64,000 nt of DNA from VGCC01 sp964495555 (GTDB taxonomy: Bacteria; Actinomycetota; Actinomycetes; S36-B12). Below are positions 48,665 to 57,244 of the stretch, one piece after another. The notes under the pieces were generated by a model. It ran no database searches. It was not told the origin of the DNA and was given only the letters and a program-made list of their open reading frames with translations. Positions within the stretch are counted from its first letter, which is position 1. Each line of letters starts with the position of its first letter. Made by a program: the position numbers and the translations under genes. The stretch lies in contig CAZBWA010000004.1 of the NCBI GenBank assembly GCA_964495555.1, positions 6,330-70,329 of the forward strand, read 5' to 3'.

Positions 48665-49881
48665 GTGGATGCTCCGCGAGTCGTAGTGCTCTTCGGCGGA
48701 GCCAGCAGCGAGCACTCCATCTCGTGCATCAGCGCTGCCGCGGTGATCGATGCCCTACGCGTGGGAGGGTTCGAGGTCGTCCCCATCCTGGTGTCCCCGG
48801 CGGGACGGTGGTGCCTCTACGAGGGATCCACGTCCCGCCTGCGCGGCGAGGACGAGGCGCTTCCGACCATCGAATGCGAGTACGCGGACGTGGGGATCGC
48901 CTTGGACTGGGACACCCCCGGTTTCGTCGTACGCGGGCATCACATGCACGTCGATGCGGTCTTCCCGGTGCTCCACGGTCCCTGGGNNNNNNNNNNNNNN
49001 NNNNNNNNNNNNNNNNNNNNNNNNNNNNNNNNNNNNNNNNNNNNNNNNNNNNNNNNNNNNNNNNNNNNNNNNNNNNNNNNNNNNNNCGCGGGCATCACAT
49101 GCACGTCGATGCGGTCTTCCCGGTGCTCCACGGTCCCTGGGGCGAGGACGGAACGGTGCAGGGGCTGCTCGAGGTCGCCGGCATCCCCTATGTCGGGTCG
49201 GGTGTACTGGCATCTGCCGCCTCCATGGACAAGATCACCATGAAGCGACTGCTGTGGGAGGCCGGTATCCCGGTGGGTCCGTGGCAGGCGATCCTCGGCG
49301 ATGCGGATGCCGACGACGTGACCCTGGAGCTCCCCGTGTTCGTGAAGCCGTCGCGCGCGGGCTCATCACGTGGAATCACCCGGGTCACCGACCGCCGGCA
49401 CCTGCCCCGCGCCCTACAGGATGCCCGAGTGCAGGACCCGCGGGTGATCGTGGAGCAGGCGATCGCCGGAGCGCGAGAGATCGAATGCGGCGTGCGTGAG
49501 TTGGTGTCGGGGGAGGTCGTCGCCAGTAAGTGCGCCGAGATCATCGTCGATCCCGCTCACGAGTTCTACGACTTCGATGCCAAATACGTCGATTCCGGAG
49601 TCGAGCTCCAGGTGCCCGCGGTGCTCGGTGACGAAGTCGAGGAGCGCATCCGAGCATTGGCGCGCGATGCGTTCCTCGCCCTGGGATGCGCCGGACTCGC
49701 ACGGGTGGACTTCTTCATCGACCGCGAGGGCGCCATCCTGGTCAACGAACTGAACACGATGCCCGGCTTCACGTCGATCTCGATGTTCCCGCGCATGTGG
49801 GAGGCGACCGGTATCGACTACCCGCAACTCGTGGGTGATCTCGTCAGGCGCGCGATCGTGGTGGGGACAGGACTCCGCTAG
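48665..49881 (+). CDS. ddl: D-alanine--D-alanine ligase, interrupted by an assembly gap
   Basis: ATP-grasp ligase for the peptidoglycan precursor D-Ala-D-Ala. N-terminal part VVVLFGGASSEHSISCISAA and, after the gap, EDGTVQGLLEVAGIPYVGSG, MDKITMKRLLWEAGIPVGPW, VFVKPSRAGSSRGITRV and CAGLARVDFFI with LVNELNTMPGFTSISMFPRM. A 100-N gap (48987-49086) and a 55-base exact repeat of its left flank interrupt the gene. Removing one repeat and the Ns (155 bases) puts both parts in one frame and gives 353 residues, the family length. The GTG lies 6 bases after TACGGT. The gene is thus probably intact in the organism. Confidence 0.93.
48932..49141. repeat. 55-base exact duplication flanking a 100-N scaffold gap
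   Basis: Bases 48932-48986 and 49087-49141 are identical and sit directly on either side of exactly 100 N (48987-49086), inside ddl. The pattern fits two contigs whose ends overlap but were scaffolded with a fixed-length placeholder instead of being merged. It is an assembly artefact rather than a biological repeat. Confidence 0.9.
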
Positions 49882-50446
49882 GGATCCCCACTGCCCCCAG
49901 GATCGCGCCCCGTGCCGAAGTCATGGCATCCTCAATGGGCATCCCATCCCTACAGGCGATCGCACACTCGAGGACGATGGTGGTGGCAAGTCGGGCAACC
50001 GATTCACCGAGCACCTGGCCCCCGCTGGACCGAAGGCCGGCCGTGACGGACGCCCACGCCTCGGCCGTTCGTGGCCGCGCGTCCCGGGGGAGCCACACCG
50101 CCGACCCGATGATCTCGGGTGAGCACGTGCCATCCGTGAGCACGCGCAGTGAGTCCGCTACGAATCTGCTGACAGATTCCTCGAGTGAGTCCGAGGCGTG
50201 TTGCCGAGAAGTCACGGCCCGACCCCACGCCCGGAGTTCGTCGACGATCACGGCACACACGAGATCTGTAGTCGAGTGGAAGTACTCATACGCGGCGGCA
50301 CGCGAAAGTCCGGCAGCCGCGGCGGCCGCACCCATCGAGACGCCATCGGGACCATCGGACTCCAGCAGCGCACGGGCAGCTCGACGTAGGTCTGCGTCAC
50401 GGCGATCGCGGTTCTCGCGCAGCGTCGGCTCCTGGATACGTGGCAC
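49844..50446 (-). CDS. TetR-family transcriptional regulator
   Basis: Protein of 200 residues with an N-terminal TetR helix-turn-helix (LRRAARALLESDGPDGVSMG, AAAAAAGLSRAAAYEYFHST, TDLVCAVIVDELRAW) and a helical ligand/dimer domain. The GTG at 50446 follows CAGGAT by 6 bases. Its 3' end overlaps the end of ddl by 38 bases on the opposite strand. Target and ligand are unknown; the DUF3515 gene 20 bases behind its start is on the same strand but has its own upstream partner. Confidence 0.82.
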   Translation of the reverse strand: MPRIQEPTLRENRDRRDADLRRAARALLESDGPDGVSMGAAAAAAGLSRAAAYEYFHSTTDLVCAVIVDELRAWGRAVTSRQHASDSLEESVSRFVADSLRVLTDGTCSPEIIGSAVWLPRDARPRTAEAWASVTAGLRSSGGQVLGESVARLATTIVLECAIACRDGMPIEDAMTSARGAILGAVGIPSGVLSPPRSRA

Positions 50447-50452
50447 GCGATG

Positions 50453-50458
50453 ATCCTG
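50453..50458 (-). promoter_or_regulatory. Leaderless -10 of the TetR gene
   Basis: CAGGAT on the minus strand, then CATCGC and GTG 50446. Confidence 0.45.
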
Positions 50459-50466
50459 TCAGGTGA

Positions 50467-50904
50467 TCAGGGCTTGGTGGTGTGTGCGAGCACCGCCGGT
50501 GCCACCTCCACCAGGGTGTTCACCTCCGGGGCGTAGTCCCGCGGCACGGTGAGTTCGATCACCGGGCGGATCCCGACTGTCGTGAAGAGCGTCCCGTTGG
50601 TCAGGGGTTCTGGGAACCATGTGATTCCCTCGACCTCGACCAGGCCACTATCCATCGCGAGCGTGGCGGGAGTCGAGACACCGCAGCGCACGATGATCGG
50701 GGGGTCGCCCCATGCTGCCGCGGATGCTTCGGTGGGCACCGTCTCGCGCATTGTTTCCCCGAGGACCTGCACGGGCAGTGCCGCAAGGAACGGAGCGCAA
50801 CCCTCGTCGGAGGGTGATCCCGTCACGTCGACGGGGCGTGTGCACGCAACGCACGCCAGGGCCAGTGCGGCCCAAGCGAACGTCACAGGTGGACGACGGG
50901 GCAC
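50467..50904 (-). CDS. DUF3515 putative lipoprotein
   Basis: Protein of 145 residues with a signal-like start (MPRRPPVTFAWAALALACVAC) whose cysteines could be lipidated, though the lipobox is not canonical, then a DUF3515 body (GCAPFLAALP, WGDPPIIVRCGV, GITWFPEPLTNGTLFTTVG, RPVIELTVPRDY). The family is widespread in Actinobacteria; I know of no function. GTG 50904 keeps the basic n-region; GTG 50886 would give a four-base overlap with the upstream gene but a poor signal. It lies beside thiL and ddl, as does Rv2980 in M. tuberculosis. Confidence 0.75.
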   Translation of the reverse strand: MPRRPPVTFAWAALALACVACTRPVDVTGSPSDEGCAPFLAALPVQVLGETMRETVPTEASAAAWGDPPIIVRCGVSTPATLAMDSGLVEVEGITWFPEPLTNGTLFTTVGIRPVIELTVPRDYAPEVNTLVEVAPAVLAHTTKP

Positions 50905-51119
50905 GTCAGTGTGCGGGTGATGCCGGGCACGGCCTGGATCTTGGCGACCACGAGTTGCCCGAGTTCATCGATCGTGCGGGCCTCGGAACGGACGATGACG
51001 TCATAGGGGCCCGTGACATCCTCGGCCAGGGTGACACCCGGGATCTCGCGAATCGCGTGCACGACCGAGGCTGCCTTGCCGACTTCGGTCTGAATCAAAA
51101 CATAGGCTTGCACGGACAT
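50883..51119 (-). CDS. Stand-alone Lrp/AsnC ligand-binding domain protein
   Basis: Protein of 78 residues consisting only of the RAM/AsnC-type effector domain (AYVLIQTEVGKAASVVHAIR, EIPGVTLAEDVTGPYDVIVR, ITRTLTCPVVHL), with no helix-turn-helix. Such small proteins form ring oligomers that bind amino acids and may modify full-length Lrp proteins. The ATG lies 6 bases after TAGAGT. It is divergent from thiL and overlaps the DUF3515 gene by 22 bases. Confidence 0.85.
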   Translation of the reverse strand: MSVQAYVLIQTEVGKAASVVHAIREIPGVTLAEDVTGPYDVIVRSEARTIDELGQLVVAKIQAVPGITRTLTCPVVHL

Positions 51120-51125
51120 ACTCGG

Positions 51126-51135
51126 ACTCTATTGT
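51126..51135. promoter_or_regulatory. Overlapping divergent -10 elements of the AsnC-domain gene and thiL
   Basis: Minus strand TAGAGT (51131-51126), 6 bases, ATG 51119. Plus strand TATTGT (51130-51135), about 18 bases before the thiL ATG. The hexamers share two bases, so only one can be used at a time. Confidence 0.45.
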
Positions 51136-51153
51136 CCAGTGAGGATTCGCGCC

Positions 51154-52107
51154 ATGAACACAGACCCGACGACCGTGGCCGACGTGGGCGAGTTCGGGTT
51201 GATCGCTCGCATCACGGACGATTTGCCGACAACGCGGAGCGTCGTCCTCGGTCCGGGAGACGACGCCGCTGAGGTGGCGACCTCCGAATCGGTCCTCGTG
51301 ACCGTCGACGTCCTCGTGGAGGGGCGGCACTTCCGCCGCGACTGGTGTACGGCGATGGACGTCGGTCGCCGCGGCGCGGCGGCCTCCCTGGCCGACATTG
51401 CGGCGATGGGGGGTACTCCGACCGCGCTCGTCGTGGGCCTCGGTGTCCCAGCCGACCTGCCCGCGCAGTGGGCGCAGCAGTGCGCGGCCGGCGTGGCCGA
51501 GGAGGCCCTCCGTGCGGGGGCCGCGCTCGTCGGGGGCGATCTCACCGCATCCGACGAGATCGTCCTCTCCGTCACGGCGATCGGAGACCCACCCGAGGCT
51601 GGGTCGGTCACGCGGGCCGGGGCGGTACCCGGTGACGTCCTCGCGCTGCACGGGCGCGTCGGGTGGGCCGCCGCCGGACTCGCGGTGCTCGGTCGAGGGT
51701 TCCGCGCCCCCAAAGTCCTGGTGGACGCCTACCGATTCCCCGAGGTCGATTACCGCCAGGGACCGAAGGCCGCCGCTCGCGGCGCGCACGCGATGATCGA
51801 TGTGAGCGATGGACTGGTGGCCGACGCCCGGCACATAGCCGAAGCCTCAGGCGTCGCGCTGACGCTCACTCCCGAAGCGCTGGATGTTCCCGAGCCCCTC
51901 GCCACGACGGCTGCCGCCTACAACGTCGACCCGCGTGAGTGGATGCTGACCGGAGGTGACGACCACGCCTTCCTGGCCGCGTTCCCCGATAAGAAGTCGG
52001 TGCCCAAGGGGTGGACCATCATCGGCAGAGTGGACGAGGGTGAACCCGGGACCTACGTGAACGGGTACCTGGTGACCCGACAGGGCGGGCACACCCACTT
52101 CGGTTAG
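51154..52107 (+). CDS. thiL: Thiamine-monophosphate kinase
   Basis: AIR-synthase-fold kinase of 317 residues that makes thiamine pyrophosphate, the cofactor of ilvB. It has GEFGLIARI, VVLGPGDDAAEVATSESVLV, TVDVLVEGRHFRRDW, RRGAAASLADIAAMGGTPTA, LVGGDLTASDEIVLSVTAIG and AMIDVSDGLVADARHIAEAS. ATG 51154 gives the usual start; GTG 51139 is also in frame. The stop overlaps the convergent rpmB stop. Confidence 0.95.
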   Translation: MNTDPTTVADVGEFGLIARITDDLPTTRSVVLGPGDDAAEVATSESVLVTVDVLVEGRHFRRDWCTAMDVGRRGAAASLADIAAMGGTPTALVVGLGVPADLPAQWAQQCAAGVAEEALRAGAALVGGDLTASDEIVLSVTAIGDPPEAGSVTRAGAVPGDVLALHGRVGWAAAGLAVLGRGFRAPKVLVDAYRFPEVDYRQGPKAAARGAHAMIDVSDGLVADARHIAEASGVALTLTPEALDVPEPLATTAAAYNVDPREWMLTGGDDHAFLAAFPDKKSVPKGWTIIGRVDEGEPGTYVNGYLVTRQGGHTHFG

Positions 52108-52292
52108 GCGCGAGCGACCTTGCCCGCCTTGATGCACGAGGTGCACACGTTCAGGCGCTTCGGCGTCGAACCGACGACGGCCCGCACGGACTGAATGTTG
52201 GGGTTCCAGCGTCGCTTGGTCCGACGATGGGAATGGGAGATGTTGTGGCCGAACCCCGGGCCCTTGCCACACACGTCGCAGTTCGCTGCCAC
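52104..52292 (-). CDS. rpmB: 50S ribosomal protein L28
   Basis: Ribosomal protein of 62 residues starting VAANCDVCGKGPGFGHNISH and ending CTSCIKAGKVARA. It is the zinc form, with two CxxC pairs (CDVC, CTSC). GTG 52292 is chosen because GAGGAG lies 5 bases upstream and the length is that of L28; an upstream in-frame GTG would overlap the ribosome binding site. A TACTCT -10 with TTGGGG 17 bases upstream serves as promoter. Confidence 0.96.
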   Translation of the reverse strand: MAANCDVCGKGPGFGHNISHSHRRTKRRWNPNIQSVRAVVGSTPKRLNVCTSCIKAGKVARA

Positions 52293-52323
52293 GGTCACTC
52301 CTCGCTTCTCCAACGGACACGCA

Positions 52324-52367
52324 AGAGTAGCCCAGCCCCGCCGGCGCCCCAAATCGGGAGGTAGCGT
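52324..52367. promoter_or_regulatory. Divergent promoters of rpmB and the DAK gene
   Basis: Minus strand TACTCT (52329-52324) with TTGGGG 17 bases upstream: the only clear -35/-10 pair found here. Plus strand TAGCGT (52362-52367), 6 bases, GTG 52374 (leaderless). Confidence 0.5.
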
Positions 52368-52373
52368 CGGGCC

Positions 52374-53942
52374 GTGATGACGGGAGCCTCACTGCGGGGC
52401 TGGCTACACGAGGCCCGTGACTCCCTCAGCCGCACGAGGGACGACATCGACTCCCTCAATGTGTTCCCGGTCCCCGACGGAGACACCGGCACCAACCTCC
52501 TCCTCACGATGGAGGCGGCCTGCGCGGAGGCAGACTCGTGCACGGACCTCGATGTGGCTCCCGTCGCCGAAGCAGCCGCTCGCGGAGCTCTCCTTGGGGC
52601 CCGTGGGAACTCCGGCGTGATCGTGTCGCAGATCCTGCGCGGCGTGGGACGCGCACTGGGCGAGTCGCCAAGTATCGACGGACACGCCGTGGCCCGGGCC
52701 CTGCGACTGGGAGCCGATCAGGCCTACCGCGCCGTGGCTCGCCCGGTGGAGGGCACCATCCTGACGGTGATCCGTTCCGCGGCGGAGGCTGCCGAGCGAG
52801 CCGTCGACGCGGGTTCCACAGAGGTCTCGAATGTCCTGGATGCGGCGCGGGCGGCCGCGGTGGATGCTCTCGAGCGCACGCCGACCATGCTGGACGTGCT
52901 GCGTCGGGCCGGGGTGGTCGACGCGGGGGGACAGGGACTCGTGGTCATCCTGGATGCCTGGGCACGGGTCGCGGGAGACGGAGGCGACGTCCCGGTCACC
53001 GTGTGTGTACCGGAATCCGAGCGGCCCTCGACTGTGACGGCGACGTCGGAGGATTTCGAGGTCATGTACCTCTTCGATGGTCCCGCCGAGGGCGCAGACG
53101 AATTGCGCCGCCAGCTGGATCGAATGGGTACGAGCGTCGTCGTCGTGGGCGATGCCGAGCTCTGGAATGTCCACGTACACACCAACGATGCGGGCGCTGC
53201 GATCGAAGCGGCCCTGCCCCTGGGCGTCCCGCACCGTATCCGCATCGTCCATCTGGGCACGCACGACCACGTGCCCGTGAGTGCGCGAGGGGTGGTGGTC
53301 GTGACACATGGGCCGGGGATCGCGGAGCTCGTGCGCGATGCCGACGCGGTCGCGGTTCCCGCGCGACCACGCGAGGCACCCGCGACGCAGAGCTTCATCG
53401 ACGCCATCGCAGGGACCAACGCGCCTGCGGTGATCGTGCTGCCCAGTGACTCGGACTGCATCGCGGTGGCGGGATTGGCGGCGGACGTGGCACGGGAATC
53501 GGGCGTACGAGTGGTGGTCATCCCCACGCGATCCATCGTGCAGTCCCTCGCAGCCCTCGCCGTGCACGACCCCACCGCGTCGTTCGACGACGATGCGGTA
53601 GCCATGACGCGGGCAGCGGGGGCCACGCGATACGCAGCGGTCACGATTGCCGTGCGCAACGCATTGACCATGGCGGGTCCGTGCGTGCCCGGCGACGTGC
53701 TCGGCATTGTGGGAGGCGAGATCGCGCACGTCGGAAGCGACATGGTTGCTGTCTGTCAGGCCATGCTCGATGAGTTGATCACTGCGGACGGTGCTCTGGT
53801 CACTCTCGTCACGGGATCCGAGGCGCAACGGGCGGACGTGGACTTCCTCACCGCATGGCTCTCCCGTGCCCATCCCACGATCGACCTGGTGATCCATGCG
53901 GGAGGCCAGCCACTCTGGCCGTTCATCATCGGTGTCGAATGA
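52374..53942 (+). CDS. DAK2/DegV-like (FakA, YloV family) kinase-like protein
   Basis: Protein of 522 residues. The N-terminal DAK2 domain has the nucleotide/Mg motif SLNVFPVPDGDTGTNLLLTM, GARGNSGVIVSQILRGVGRA and VEGTILTVIRSAAEAAE; a middle domain (FEVMYLFDGPAEGADELRRQ, NVHVHTNDAGAAIEAA) and a DegV-like tail follow. Firmicute homologues are fatty acid kinases (FakA) working with FakB. Whether the actinobacterial ones do so is not known to me, and no fakB gene is seen. The position between rpmB and recG is conserved. GTG 52374 is leaderless; ATG 52377 is the alternative. Confidence 0.85.
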   Translation: MMTGASLRGWLHEARDSLSRTRDDIDSLNVFPVPDGDTGTNLLLTMEAACAEADSCTDLDVAPVAEAAARGALLGARGNSGVIVSQILRGVGRALGESPSIDGHAVARALRLGADQAYRAVARPVEGTILTVIRSAAEAAERAVDAGSTEVSNVLDAARAAAVDALERTPTMLDVLRRAGVVDAGGQGLVVILDAWARVAGDGGDVPVTVCVPESERPSTVTATSEDFEVMYLFDGPAEGADELRRQLDRMGTSVVVVGDAELWNVHVHTNDAGAAIEAALPLGVPHRIRIVHLGTHDHVPVSARGVVVVTHGPGIAELVRDADAVAVPARPREAPATQSFIDAIAGTNAPAVIVLPSDSDCIAVAGLAADVARESGVRVVVIPTRSIVQSLAALAVHDPTASFDDDAVAMTRAAGATRYAAVTIAVRNALTMAGPCVPGDVLGIVGGEIAHVGSDMVAVCQAMLDELITADGALVTLVTGSEAQRADVDFLTAWLSRAHPTIDLVIHAGGQPLWPFIIGVE

Positions 53943-53943
53943 C

Positions 53944-56133
53944 ATGTCGGACTTCCTCGATCAACCCCTCGCGGGCGTCATCGGCGGCAAGTCGGCAAAG
54001 GCGCTGGCCGACACCCTCGAACTGCGCACGGTGGGCGATCTCCTCCGGCACTACCCACGCCGATACGCCGAGCAGGGCAGCCTGACGGGGCTTGCGTCCC
54101 TGGAGGATGGTGGGAACGTCACGGTGGTCGCCGAGATCGCGGAAGTGACATCCCGGCGAATGCGCAATAAGAAGGGATCGATCCTCGAGGCTCGACTCAC
54201 CGATGGAAGGGACAGCCTCCGCGTCACCTTCTTCAATCAAGCCTGGCGCGAGAAGGAGCTGCGCGTGGGACGTAGCGGCCTCTTCTCGGGGACGATCTCA
54301 AGCTTCCGAGGCGTGCGACAACTCGCACATCCCCGGTACCTGCTGTTCCCGGATGGAGTGCACGACGACCCGGAGGCGGCCGAGGCATTCGCGTCGACGC
54401 TGATTCCCGTCTATCCGGCCACGGCCCGCGTGACGACCTGGGAGATCGCGCGGGCGGCGCGCGTCATCCTCGACACCCTTCCCGACCTCGAGGACCCGAT
54501 CCCGCGCGACGTGCGTGAGCGTCACGGGTTGCCGGATCTGCGCACCGCGCTTCTCACCATCCACCGCCCCGCGTCGCTGTCGGAGGCGCGGGAGGCACGC
54601 AGGCGGTTGGCGTTCGAGGAGGCGCTCCTCCTTCAGGCCGAGGTGGTGCGGCGTCGGGCTCTCCTAGCCGACAGCGTTGCTCTGCCCCGCCCCGGCGTGG
54701 ACGACGGGCTCCGTGCGCGGTTCGATCGCGCGCTGCCGTTCGACCTCACGGAAGGTCAGCGGCTCGTGGGATCGGACATCTCCACAGATATGCGTGAAGC
54801 CCGTCCGATGCAGCGTCTGCTGCAGGGCGACGTGGGAAGCGGTAAGACGGTCGTGGCCCTGAGGGCGATGTTGGATGTGGTCGACTCCGGTGGTCAGGCC
54901 GTCCTCGTCGCGCCGACGGAGGTCCTGGCGGTCCAGCACTGGCGCACCATCAGGGACCTCCTCGGCACCCTGGCGGAGCAGGGCACCCTCGGGTCGGGAG
55001 ACCTTACGGAACCCGGCACCGACGTCGTCCTCCTGACCGGATCCCTCCGTGGCCGTGAGCGCGAGTCGGTGATGCGACGTATCGCCGATGGCTCCGCAGG
55101 GATCGTCGTCGGCACCCACGCCCTGTTCGAGGAGTCGGTGGAGTTCCGCGACCTCGGGATCGTCGTGATCGACGAGCAACATCGTTTCGGCGTTGAGCAG
55201 CGAGCCCTCCTCGCGGAACGGGGGTCCGGTGACCATCGGCCCCACATGCTGGTGATGACCGCGACCCCGATTCCCAGGACGGTGGTGATGACGGTGTTCG
55301 GGGACCTCGAGGTGTCGACGCTTCGGGATGTGCCCGCGGGACGGGCGGAGGTGGCGACCCACGTCGTGCACCCCTTGGAACAGCCACGCCACTTCGAGCG
55401 CGTGTGGGACCGAGTCGCGGAGGAGGTCGCCTCCGGACACCGTGTCTTCGTCGTGTGCGCCCGCATTGGTGACGGCCTGGATGTCCCCGTGGATGACCCG
55501 GCAGCGGGGGAGGCGTCGGGTTCTGGGATCCGGGGTGTGCTCGAGTTCGCCGCGTGGTTGGCGGAGCGTCTCCCGGGCGTGCGCGTGGGCACGGTGCACG
55601 GTCGCCTGAGCTCCGACGAGAAGGACGTGGTGATGAACAGGTTCCGGGGCTCCGGTGAGGACGCCATCGACGTCCTCGTCTCCACGACCGTCATCGAGGT
55701 CGGAGTCGATATTCCCTATGCGACCATGATGGTCGTCATGGATGCCGATCGGTTCGGTATCTCGCAGTTGCATCAGCTTCGAGGGCGTATCGGACGCGGA
55801 GTGCTTCCCGGTGTGTGCATCCTGGTGAGCGACGCGGAGGGCCTCGCGCGCGAACGGTTGTCCGCCGTGGCAGCGACCCGCGACGGATTCCTCCTGGCAC
55901 AGCAGGACTTGGAGTTGCGTGGAGCGGGTGACGTCCTCGGGGTTGCGCAGTCCGGTATCCGCTCGTCACTGCGTCTCCTGGACGTGGTTGCCGATGCAGA
56001 CATGATCTCCGAGGTGCGCGCGGTCGCGGAGGACCTCGTGGCGCGTGATCCGACCCTCCTGCAGTGGCCCGCGCTGCACCGTGCCCTGGCGCGCGCGGAT
56101 GAGGTACGCATCGCATTCCTGGAGAGGACATGA
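53944..56133 (+). CDS. recG: ATP-dependent DNA helicase RecG
   Basis: Fork-reversal helicase of 729 residues. The N-terminal wedge OB domain (GNVTVVAEIAEVTSRRMRNK) precedes the SF2 core: Walker A LLQGDVGSGKTVVALRAM, DEQH box VVIDEQHRFGVEQRALLA, TATPIPRTVVMTVFGDLEVS, HGRLSSDEKDVVMNRF, STTVIEVGVDIPYATMMVV and QLRGRIGRG. The ATG comes one base after the DAK stop. The stop overlaps rsmD (ATGA). Confidence 0.96.
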   Translation: MSDFLDQPLAGVIGGKSAKALADTLELRTVGDLLRHYPRRYAEQGSLTGLASLEDGGNVTVVAEIAEVTSRRMRNKKGSILEARLTDGRDSLRVTFFNQAWREKELRVGRSGLFSGTISSFRGVRQLAHPRYLLFPDGVHDDPEAAEAFASTLIPVYPATARVTTWEIARAARVILDTLPDLEDPIPRDVRERHGLPDLRTALLTIHRPASLSEAREARRRLAFEEALLLQAEVVRRRALLADSVALPRPGVDDGLRARFDRALPFDLTEGQRLVGSDISTDMREARPMQRLLQGDVGSGKTVVALRAMLDVVDSGGQAVLVAPTEVLAVQHWRTIRDLLGTLAEQGTLGSGDLTEPGTDVVLLTGSLRGRERESVMRRIADGSAGIVVGTHALFEESVEFRDLGIVVIDEQHRFGVEQRALLAERGSGDHRPHMLVMTATPIPRTVVMTVFGDLEVSTLRDVPAGRAEVATHVVHPLEQPRHFERVWDRVAEEVASGHRVFVVCARIGDGLDVPVDDPAAGEASGSGIRGVLEFAAWLAERLPGVRVGTVHGRLSSDEKDVVMNRFRGSGEDAIDVLVSTTVIEVGVDIPYATMMVVMDADRFGISQLHQLRGRIGRGVLPGVCILVSDAEGLARERLSAVAATRDGFLLAQQDLELRGAGDVLGVAQSGIRSSLRLLDVVADADMISEVRAVAEDLVARDPTLLQWPALHRALARADEVRIAFLERT

Positions 56134-56702
56134 CCAGGGTCATTGGGGGTCGATGCGGAGGCCTGCGACTGCGTGTACCGACTCGGGGGACGCGGCCGAC
56201 CTCGGATCGCGTGCGTGAAGCCCTGTTCTCCTCGGTCGAGGCCTGGCTCGCGCGTGATTCGAGGGCCTGGCCGGATGTGCGGGTACTCGACCTGTGCGCG
56301 GGTTCCGGTGCCCTGGGATTGGAAGCGGCGAGCCGGGGTGCGAAGTCGGTGACGCTGGTCGAGTCCGATGCCCGCGCTTTCGTTGTCCTGGAGCAGAACT
56401 GCGCCGCGGTCGAGGCGGCGCTCGACGACCGTGGCGTCATCACCCCCATGCGGGCCGACGCTCGGCGGGTGGTGCTCGGGCTGCCCGTGGACGTCGTCTT
56501 CGTGGATCCGCCGTACTCCACCCCCGACGAGGAGGTGCGGTCCATGCTCGCTCACCTCGACGATCAAGGGGCTCTCGCACCCGATGCGCTGGTGGTGGTG
56601 GAGAGGAGCACGCATGCGACCACGCCGTGGCCCGCCTCGTGGCAGGCCGTCCATGATCGCGCCTACGGGGATACGCGGCTTTGGTACGGTCGCCACGGAT
56701 GA
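56130..56702 (+). CDS. rsmD: 16S rRNA (guanine966-N2)-methyltransferase
   Basis: Methyltransferase of 190 residues: TRVIGGRCGGLRLRVPTRGT, RPTSDRVREALFSSVEAWL, VLDLCAGSGALGLEAASRGA (SAM motif) and VVFVDPPYSTPDEEV (the catalytic DPPY of N6/N2-methylating enzymes). It is coupled to recG by ATGA. coaD follows, an association seen across bacteria. Confidence 0.95.
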   Translation: MTRVIGGRCGGLRLRVPTRGTRPTSDRVREALFSSVEAWLARDSRAWPDVRVLDLCAGSGALGLEAASRGAKSVTLVESDARAFVVLEQNCAAVEAALDDRGVITPMRADARRVVLGLPVDVVFVDPPYSTPDEEVRSMLAHLDDQGALAPDALVVVERSTHATTPWPASWQAVHDRAYGDTRLWYGRHG

Positions 56703-56741
56703 TCGCCACCGTGGTGGGAACGCGCGCGAACGGGAGGTCGG

Positions 56742-57224
56742 ATGCATAAGGCTGTATGCCCCGGTTCGTTCGACCCGGTTACCAATGGGCATCTCGACGT
56801 GTTCGCGCGGGCTGCGCATCTGGCCGACGAGGTCGTCGTGGCCGTGCTGGTGAATCGAACCAAGCAGAGTCTCTTCACCGTTGAAGAACGCATCGAGATG
56901 CTGCGTGAAGTGACCCGCCCCTACGAGAACATCACGATCGACTCGTTCGACGGGCTCCTCGTGGACTACTGCCGGACACACGGGATCCAGGCGATCGTCA
57001 AGGGGCTGCGCGCGATCAGCGACTTCGACTACGAGTTGCAGATGGCCCAGATGAATTACCGTCTCAGTCGCGTGGAGACCCTCTTCATCTCCACGAACCC
57101 CGAATACGGGTACCTCTCCTCGAGTCTCATCAAGGAGGTGGCGCGTTTCGGGGGTGACGTGAGCGGATCGGTGCCCGACACCGTGTTGCGGCGCCTGAAT
57201 GGCAAGTTCTCGGCCACAATGTAG
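56742..57224 (+). CDS. coaD: Phosphopantetheine adenylyltransferase
   Basis: Nucleotidyltransferase of 160 residues for coenzyme A synthesis: KAVCPGSFDPVTNGHLDVFA (the TxGH-type motif is TNGH), VVAVLVNRTKQSLFTVEERI, VKGLRAISDFDYELQMAQMN and YLSSSLIKEVARFGGDVSG. GGGAGG is 6 bases before the ATG. Confidence 0.97.
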   Translation: MHKAVCPGSFDPVTNGHLDVFARAAHLADEVVVAVLVNRTKQSLFTVEERIEMLREVTRPYENITIDSFDGLLVDYCRTHGIQAIVKGLRAISDFDYELQMAQMNYRLSRVETLFISTNPEYGYLSSSLIKEVARFGGDVSGSVPDTVLRRLNGKFSATM

Positions 57225-57244
57225 GTCGACCGAAGGAGACACGC

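Noticed and set aside
48932..49141. A tandem repeat or duplication inside ddl
   Set aside because: The copies are separated by exactly 100 N and merging them restores the frame, so an assembly artefact explains it.
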